A program made the position numbers and the translations under genes. A stretch of DNA of 25,878 nt, taken from positions 1 to 25,878 of the forward strand of contig URRP01000034.1 in assembly GCA_900550375.1 (NCBI GenBank). The letters run 5' to 3'. Positions 21,067 to 25,878 of this stretch are shown here, piece after piece (the stretch's first letter is position 1; every line of letters starts with the position of its first letter). The notes beneath the pieces were generated by a model. The model did no database searches. It saw only the letters and a program-made list of their open reading frames with translations, and was not told the DNA's origin. The stretch is from an uncultured Alistipes sp. Lineage in GTDB: Bacteria > Bacteroidota > Bacteroidia > Bacteroidales > Rikenellaceae.

Positions 21067-21731
21067 TGGACGAATTCCGATTAGCCGACTCCTCTTCCGC
21101 ACTGCGCCGCACCGATCGGAGCGTGCCGACGCGCCTCTCCAAAGCGTTGTCGGTGGTGTTGCACCCGCTGTTCGTGCCGTTCTACGTCATGCTGCTGCTG
21201 GTTGCGGGGCCAACGCAGCTCTCCTATTTTCCGACTTCGGTCAAATTTTACCTGCTGTGGGTGACGGCGCTCTACACGGCCGTCATTCCGCTGCTTTCGG
21301 TGGGGCTGCTCCGCTCGATGGGACGCATCACGTCGCTGGCGATCGACGATCGGCGCGAACGGATTCTGCCACTGGTGATCGGCATCGTCTGCTACCTGTT
21401 GTGTGCCGCTACGGTGGCGCGCATCCCTTCGGCGATGATCGTGCGCAAGTTCATGCTGGCGGGCGCCTGCTGCGAACTGTTCTGTCTGGCCGTGACGCTC
21501 TACTGGAAAATCAGTCTTCATCTGGCCACGCAGGGTGCTGTCGCGGCTTTTCTCATCTTGTTAACCTTCGGCAATGCCGGAAATCTGACCGGTGCGCTGG
21601 CCGTGGCCGTGCTCTGTGCCGGCGCACTCGCCTCGGCACGGCTGTGGCTGGGATGCCACACCATCCGTCAGATCGCGGCAGGCTATGCCGGCGGGTTTAT
21701 CACGGCGGCGCTCGCCGTGCTGCTGTTGTAG
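21066..21731 (+). CDS. PAP2-like integral membrane protein, catalytic residues altered
   Basis: A 221-residue protein with about six membrane segments. Its layout recalls type 2 phosphatidic acid phosphatases (PAP2), but the signature residues have drifted. The third motif, normally S-R-x5-H-x3-D, reads A191-R192-x5-H198-x3-Q202, and the second, normally PSGH, reads ISLH (149-152). A DDRRERILP stretch (94-102) stands where the K-x6-R-P motif would be. A working phosphatase is therefore doubtful and the role is unknown. It starts inside the rpoN stop codon (TGATG), so it is co-translated with rpoN, an association worth noting although no functional link is known to me. Confidence 0.78.
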   Translation: MDEFRLADSSSALRRTDRSVPTRLSKALSVVLHPLFVPFYVMLLLVAGPTQLSYFPTSVKFYLLWVTALYTAVIPLLSVGLLRSMGRITSLAIDDRRERILPLVIGIVCYLLCAATVARIPSAMIVRKFMLAGACCELFCLAVTLYWKISLHLATQGAVAAFLILLTFGNAGNLTGALAVAVLCAGALASARLWLGCHTIRQIAAGYAGGFITAALAVLLL

Positions 21732-21808
21732 CGGGGCGGGTTTGGAGCGGCGGCGTCTTCGGGCGTTTCGCGCTGCTCGATCCCGAACGGGAGTGCACGA
21801 GCAGCCGG

Positions 21809-21967
21809 ATGCCGGCACGGCTGGCGTTGTACAGCCTCCGCTGCGAAACGTTGCGCGACGAGATTACGGAGTACCTCGACCGCGCAACGTCCATGAGGCG
21901 TATTGTGCGCCACCTGTGCTATGCGCGGCTGGCGCGCTACAAGGAGCGGGCGGGCTGCGCGTCGTGA
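21809..21967 (+). CDS. Possible small hypothetical protein (52 residues)
   Basis: An ATG at 21809 opens a 52-codon frame (MPARLALYSLRCETLRDEIT, then EYLDRATSMRRIVRHLCYARL) with GC-rich third positions like neighbouring genes. The product would be a small basic, helix-rich protein with four cysteines and no signal peptide. The same frame stays protein-like for about 25 codons upstream of the ATG but offers no better start, so the gene could be a truncated remnant. It would be the last gene of the asnS-rpoN direction, ending just before the convergent terminator. Confidence 0.4.
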   Translation: MPARLALYSLRCETLRDEITEYLDRATSMRRIVRHLCYARLARYKERAGCAS

Positions 21968-21978
21968 CCGGCGGCAAT

Positions 21979-22017
21979 AAAAAAACCGGCGCGGTATCGA
22001 TCCGATACCGCGCCGGT
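21979..22017 (-). terminator. Intrinsic terminator of the transglycosylase gene
   Basis: The arms ACCGGCGCGGTATCG (21985-21999) and CGATACCGCGCCGGT (22003-22017) form a perfect 15-base-pair stem with a 3-base loop. On the minus strand it is followed by seven Ts. It lies 21 bases past the transglycosylase stop codon, between converging operons. Confidence 0.93.
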
Positions 22018-22038
22018 CTCTATTCCGAACGTGGGTTC

Positions 22039-22722
22039 CTAACGTGTTGCGATGCGGCAGTAGCGGTCGTAACGGTTCAGTACGTCGCGAACGTAGGCCG
22101 TCGTCTGGCGGCTGCCGGTGAAGCGGCCGCAGCGTACCTCCTGCTGCTCGTAGTATTCGGGCAGCGCCTTGAACGCCAGATAGCGGGCCACGGTCTCCCA
22201 AGAGTCGGGATTCTCGCCGTGGCTGCGGGCCAGCCGGCGCGCGTCGTTGACGTGACCGATGCCGCCGTTGTACGAGGCCAGCATGATGCTCATCCGGTCG
22301 TCGTCCGACGTTCCCGGGGCGAAACGCAGCCCGGCGTTGATCTTCGAAAGCACCTGTGCGGCCAGCCGCACGTTGGTCTCGGGATCGAGCAGCCGGTCGC
22401 CCGTGACGTTGAACTGCCGCGCGACGGCGGGCATGATCTGCATCAGACCGGCGGCGCCCCGCTTCGATACGATGTCGGGCAAGAAGCGCGATTCGTGGTA
22501 GGCGATGGCGCTCATCAGCCGCCAGTCGTAGCCCTCCTCCTCGCTTACCGAACGGATCAGTTCGTCGTAGACCGAGATGGTGTGGGCAACTTCCGCCTTC
22601 CCTACGCTGCCGATTCGGGCGTCTGCCGTGCGGGTGCCGTGCAGGCCGAAATTGGCGTTCATACCGTAGAAGGTAGTCAACAATGTTAAGAACACGAAAG
22701 TTAAAAATGTCTTTTTTAACAT
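22039..22722 (-). CDS. Lytic transglycosylase (SLT family)
   Basis: A 227-residue exported enzyme that cleaves peptidoglycan between MurNAc and GlcNAc, leaving a 1,6-anhydro end. It has an N-terminal basic/hydrophobic signal (about 1-20) and a lysozyme-like SLT domain (about 50-190). Catalytic Glu77 sits in AYHESRF; GAAGLMQIMP (89-98) and SYNGG (150-154) are the other family motifs, as in the MltC/MltF/Slt70 catalytic domain. No extra binding domain is present. The start at 22722 follows the porin stop by 52 bases and the gene is probably the last of the pssA-porin transcript, though it could have its own start signal. A strong terminator follows. Confidence 0.93.
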   Translation of the reverse strand: MLKKTFLTFVFLTLLTTFYGMNANFGLHGTRTADARIGSVGKAEVAHTISVYDELIRSVSEEEGYDWRLMSAIAYHESRFLPDIVSKRGAAGLMQIMPAVARQFNVTGDRLLDPETNVRLAAQVLSKINAGLRFAPGTSDDDRMSIMLASYNGGIGHVNDARRLARSHGENPDSWETVARYLAFKALPEYYEQQEVRCGRFTGSRQTTAYVRDVLNRYDRYCRIATR

Positions 22723-22774
22723 AAAGGTTTACTTTGCGGGCAGCTCACTGCGTGCCGTACAGTACACCGATCGG

Positions 22775-24931
22775 TTAGTCGTAGAACCCCCACGAAATAC
22801 CCATCTTGAACATGCCCGGGTTGAGCGGGTAACGGGCGATCGAAAAATAGTCGCCGTTGCCGAACAGTCCCCTGTTGACATGCTGATACTTCAAAAAGAT
22901 GCGCATTCGTTTCCACTTGCCCATCACGAAAAAGTCGGTGTAGGGATAGTTCCCCACCTCGGTCTCGCGCTGGTTGTAGAACGCCGAAAGGGCCGGATTA
23001 TAGCCCGGGGCGTAGTACTTCGTGTTGTAGCGACCGTCGAGACCGATTTGCAGCCTCAGCACGTCGCGCACCACCCAGAACTCGTAGTAATACGAGAGGA
23101 AGGCGCTCACGAGCGGAACGGGTATGACCTCCTGATTTGTACTCCACTGCAACAATACCCTGTTGTCCAGATGAAGTCCGCCGATGCGGAAATCCTTGCG
23201 GGCATACAAACTCGTCAGGCTCACGTTGCCGTCGTGCTGCAGGACGCCTACGTTGGAGTCGCCGGGACCTATGGGGCCGTAATAGATTGGGTTCTTTACG
23301 ACACCCTGCCATGCGGCGAGTTCCAGCGCGTAGTCCGGTACGCGGAACGAAGCCTCGATACGGGTTTCATTCTCCTTAGCCAAGGAGTTGGACCACACGT
23401 AGTGGTTCGAGAAGAGATTCTCCTGCCAGTAACCGGGCGAACGTTTCTCGGCCGAGAAACGTCCTTCGAGAATCAGGGCGTGACCGCGGAGATAGCCCTT
23501 GAGCGCGAGGTGCGCGCCCAGCGACATGTCTCCGCCTCTGTACCCCGACGGGTAGACCTTCATATCGGCCCCCCAATCGACGTATTTCTTTATCTTGCCG
23601 GCTATCGACGCATAGGCGAAATAGCTGGTCTTCTTGTCCCGACGGTATTTGCCGGTGATGTAGTCGCCCAGCGCAAACTGGGAGTAGGTGTGCATATCGA
23701 TCCCCACGCCGCCGTCGATCGTACCGATCACGCCGTTGCGATCCCACGGTTGCGCCTGCACGAACAAGCGGTTCGAGAGCCTCCGTTCGCACAACGAGTC
23801 GCGCGAGACGTTGGGATGGATAAACCAGTTATCGTAATACGTGCCGTCGGTGGGGACGAAATTGCCGTTTTCGTCCTTCGAGCCGCGTTCGTTGGTGTAG
23901 CTGCCGTAGATGTCGGTGTAGGTTTTGCTCCAGACGTCGTACTCGATCGAATGGCCGATGAAGACTGCCGAGAGGTCGGCCAGCGAAAAATCGTTCTCCG
24001 TGACGCGTTGCAGCGGAATGGCGTAGGATTGCGTGAGGAAGAAGGCGTGGTTGCGGTAGATGTTCTCCGCCTTGGAGGTCGTCAGCCGCATCGGTACGCC
24101 CGACGGCATCTCGAACACCGTGTCGCGGATCGCCCATTCGCCCACCACGCCGCCGTTCTCCTGCGTCTCGATGTGGTTGTTGATGTAGCCGGCGTGCACG
24201 GAGTAGCGCTTGCCCGTGTGAGCGAAGGTCAAGGCGATATTCTGGTTCTTGGTGCGCGACCACTCGTAGAGACCCCGCGTGCCGCGCGACTTGTAGTCGA
24301 CGCTGAAGCTGGTCGAGGGGGAGATGTTCTGCGCATGGCGGATCTCGAAATTGGTCTCGCGGTACCGTTTCTGTCCCGACTCGATGTAGGTCATCTGCAG
24401 AAAGGGACGTTTGCCGTTGTAGAACGGCGCGTTCTGCATATCGTAAATATAGGCGTGGAACGGACTCGCGAAGTCGAAATCCTTCCATTGCGGCCTGTCG
24501 AAATAGTTGAGCGGCACGGAGCCTTGTCCCAAAGCGCCGATCGGAGCGTCGCCTACGCCGTTGCGGTAGAAGGGATAGTCGAGGCGCCACGCCATGAGCG
24601 TCGTGTCGAGCGGTTCGATCTTCACGCGGTTGTACTCCTTCGAGACGTTCCATTTGAAGTTGGGCAGCGCACGGATCGAATCGCTGAAGAAGTAGGATTC
24701 GAGGGGCTTTTTGATTCGCTTCTCCTTGGTCGAATCGACGGGTTCCTGCACCTGTTCCCCCTCCTCCCCTTCAGGCGCGCCGTTGGGTACGCCGTAGAGG
24801 TTGGTGTTCTCGCCGCGCTGCTGGGCACGCATCAGCGAACGGGCGTCGAGCTGGGCGCAGACATGCTCGGGTACGAGCGCTGCGACGAGCAGCGCTGCGA
24901 CGAGCAGGTATGTTCCGAGTCGTTTCGACAT
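22775..24931 (-). CDS. Putative outer-membrane porin (Porin_10 family)
   Basis: A 718-residue outer-membrane protein with a signal peptide (about 1-26, ending HVCA-Q), a charged linker rich in Glu (about 50-70) and a long series of amphipathic aromatic strands up to the C-terminal FKMGISWGFYD. This matches the Bacteroidetes family of putative porins (Porin_10), long beta-barrels of unknown substrate. Recognisable early text is PLESYFFSDSIRALPNFKWNVS and later NYFDRPQWKDFDFASPFHAYIYD. The start at 24931 is set by the signal peptide; a frame extending to 25153 overlaps pssA and is rejected. It lies 11 bases after pssA, so co-transcription is likely. Confidence 0.85.
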   Translation of the reverse strand: MSKRLGTYLLVAALLVAALVPEHVCAQLDARSLMRAQQRGENTNLYGVPNGAPEGEEGEQVQEPVDSTKEKRIKKPLESYFFSDSIRALPNFKWNVSKEYNRVKIEPLDTTLMAWRLDYPFYRNGVGDAPIGALGQGSVPLNYFDRPQWKDFDFASPFHAYIYDMQNAPFYNGKRPFLQMTYIESGQKRYRETNFEIRHAQNISPSTSFSVDYKSRGTRGLYEWSRTKNQNIALTFAHTGKRYSVHAGYINNHIETQENGGVVGEWAIRDTVFEMPSGVPMRLTTSKAENIYRNHAFFLTQSYAIPLQRVTENDFSLADLSAVFIGHSIEYDVWSKTYTDIYGSYTNERGSKDENGNFVPTDGTYYDNWFIHPNVSRDSLCERRLSNRLFVQAQPWDRNGVIGTIDGGVGIDMHTYSQFALGDYITGKYRRDKKTSYFAYASIAGKIKKYVDWGADMKVYPSGYRGGDMSLGAHLALKGYLRGHALILEGRFSAEKRSPGYWQENLFSNHYVWSNSLAKENETRIEASFRVPDYALELAAWQGVVKNPIYYGPIGPGDSNVGVLQHDGNVSLTSLYARKDFRIGGLHLDNRVLLQWSTNQEVIPVPLVSAFLSYYYEFWVVRDVLRLQIGLDGRYNTKYYAPGYNPALSAFYNQRETEVGNYPYTDFFVMGKWKRMRIFLKYQHVNRGLFGNGDYFSIARYPLNPGMFKMGISWGFYD

Positions 24932-24942
24932 GGGTATCCCTC

Positions 24943-25665
24943 TTAGGCCTCGGCCGTTTTGCGCCCCTGAAGGAGCCAGCGGACGAGCGACACTACGACA
25001 TAAAGAACGAAAATCGCGGGAATAGCGTATGCCCCGAGGAAAAGAATAAGTACGACGCACGCTCCCAGAAAGAGGTAGCGCAGCTGGTTTCCCGCCCAGC
25101 CGAAGCCGTGGAATTTGAGGGCGAACATACGGATCGGGCTGATCATGAGCCACGCCGTGACCGCCGTGACGAACAGCACCGCTTCATAGGGAAGCGCGAG
25201 CATCCCTTCGGCGTGGAGCAGTCCCAGCGAGGCGCAGAAGAGTCCCGCCGCCGGCGTGGGCAGGCCGCAGAATTCGGAGCGCTGCGTATCGTCGATGTTG
25301 AACTTCGCCAGCCGCAGGGCCGCACCGACGGGCAGCAGCAGCACGATCCAGCTCCAGAGGCTCCCCGTGTCGGCGGCCCACCACGAGCTGCCGGCCTGCC
25401 ATGCCAGCGTGAGCATGATGGCCGTCGGCGTCACGCCCGACGAGACCATATCGGCCAGCGAGTCGAGCTGCAACCCGATGGGCGACGACTGATGAAGCAG
25501 CCGCGCCGTGAAGCCGTCGAAGAAATCGAAGGCCGCAGCCAGCACCAGCAGCCAGAAGGCGAGGCGCAGATCGCCATATGTGAGTACCGCCACCGCCGCT
25601 ATCGTTCCGCAGAGCAGATTCGAGAGCGTGAGCAGGTTGGGAATGGTAAAGAGCTTGATCTTCAT
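24943..25665 (-). CDS. pssA: CDP-diacylglycerol-serine O-phosphatidyltransferase
   Basis: PssA joins CDP-diacylglycerol and serine to make phosphatidylserine, the precursor of phosphatidylethanolamine, at the inner membrane. The 240-residue protein has about seven or eight hydrophobic segments and the complete CDP-alcohol phosphotransferase signature D50-G51-x2-A54-R55-x8-G64-x3-D68-x3-D72. The N-terminal IPNLLTLSNLLCG is typical of the PssA branch. The ATG at 25665 follows a promoter by about 18 bases of leader. The partner decarboxylase (psd), often adjacent in Bacteroidetes, would lie outside the window if linked. The porin and transglycosylase genes follow in the same direction. Confidence 0.96.
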   Translation of the reverse strand: MKIKLFTIPNLLTLSNLLCGTIAAVAVLTYGDLRLAFWLLVLAAAFDFFDGFTARLLHQSSPIGLQLDSLADMVSSGVTPTAIMLTLAWQAGSSWWAADTGSLWSWIVLLLPVGAALRLAKFNIDDTQRSEFCGLPTPAAGLFCASLGLLHAEGMLALPYEAVLFVTAVTAWLMISPIRMFALKFHGFGWAGNQLRYLFLGACVVLILFLGAYAIPAIFVLYVVVSLVRWLLQGRKTAEA

Positions 25666-25689
25666 ACGTGCTCAACAATGATTGACCGG

Positions 25690-25724
25690 CAAAGTTACGA
25701 ATTATTTTTCGGTTTTCGGGCAAA
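25690..25724 (-). promoter_or_regulatory. Promoter of the pssA operon
   Basis: On the minus strand TTTG (25721-25724) precedes TAACTTTG (25690-25697) by 23 bases, a consensus -7 box with a slightly long spacer. Confidence 0.6.
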
Positions 25725-25780
25725 TGTGCCGAAAACCGATCGGGTGCGGGCTTTTTCTTTCGTGCTTTTGACCTGCTTTT

Positions 25781-25861
25781 GCGGCAGATCCTCATGTCGG
25801 GTCTGCATCCAGCCAAGACCGAGCGGTCGATCCTCACGTCGGAATCCCTTTTAGGGTTTCC
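25781..25861. repeat. Repeated REP-like stem-loops at the right edge
   Basis: GATCCTCATGTCGG (25787-25800) recurs as GATCCTCACGTCGG (25829-25842), 42 bases on. The first is the core of a stem CAGATCC / GGGTCTG with loop TCATGTC; the second makes a shorter stem GATCC / GGAATC with loop TCACGTC. A third imperfect stem GGAATCCC / GGGTTTCC follows. No gene is seen between 25725 and the window end. Confidence 0.55.
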
Positions 25862-25878
25862 TCCTCAGGATGACAAAA

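Noticed and set aside
22880..24946. 688-codon plus-strand frame opposite the porin gene
   Set aside because: It is a shadow of the Porin_10 gene: composition is rich in Arg, Val and Gly, with no start signal or recognisable domain.

Overview
The window looks like chromosomal DNA of a high-GC member of the Bacteroidales, most likely Alistipes or a close relative (inference). The pointers are: Bacteroidetes-type promoters (TTTG, about 20 bases, then TAnnTTTG) upstream of many genes; almost no Shine-Dalgarno sequences; a Porin_10-type outer-membrane protein; a TonB-dependent receptor; and GC-rich codon use throughout except in one AT-rich island. Most genes are housekeeping or envelope genes in short, tightly spaced operons.

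Layout from left to right. Bases 1-490 hold a cluster of AGTCGGC repeats, a terminator and a tRNA-Leu(CAA) gene with its own promoter, all facing left. Next comes a leftward pair, uvrC and a Na+/Ca2+-exchanger-like gene. A repeat-rich intergenic zone (3272-4317) contains one small secreted-protein ORF and an array of four related hairpins placed directly upstream of the rightward nhaD antiporter gene. A small GNAT acetyltransferase gene follows and overlaps, tail to tail, the end of a leftward operon of nadC, an LtaS/PEtN-transferase-like sulfatase-fold membrane enzyme, and a DUF2156-GNAT fusion. Further leftward genes are a small lipoprotein, a TonB-dependent receptor, and an operon of a glycoside-hydrolase-2-like secreted protein, rlmH and a LuxR-type regulator.

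From about 16130 to 18000 there is a visibly AT-rich island carrying a type II restriction-modification pair: a D12-class adenine methyltransferase and an HNH/zinc-ribbon endonuclease. It was probably acquired horizontally. The rightward asnS, rpoN and PAP2-like membrane protein genes come next. They meet, at a strong terminator, a leftward envelope operon of pssA, a Porin_10 protein and a lytic transglycosylase.

The most unusual structural signal is a family of intergenic hairpins: four tandem copies at 3996-4294 and two dispersed copies at 3384-3465 and 10429-10512. Outer and inner stems are kept while their sequence changes, so pairing is apparently conserved. In both dispersed copies the -33 box of a promoter lies inside the hairpin arm and the -7 box lies at the edge of the repeat. 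Other points of interest are the restriction-modification island, a GH2-like protein whose catalytic Asn-Glu is replaced by Arg-Asp, a LuxR regulator with a degenerate receiver domain, a 38-base perfect palindrome, and the LtaS-like/DUF2156-GNAT envelope module.
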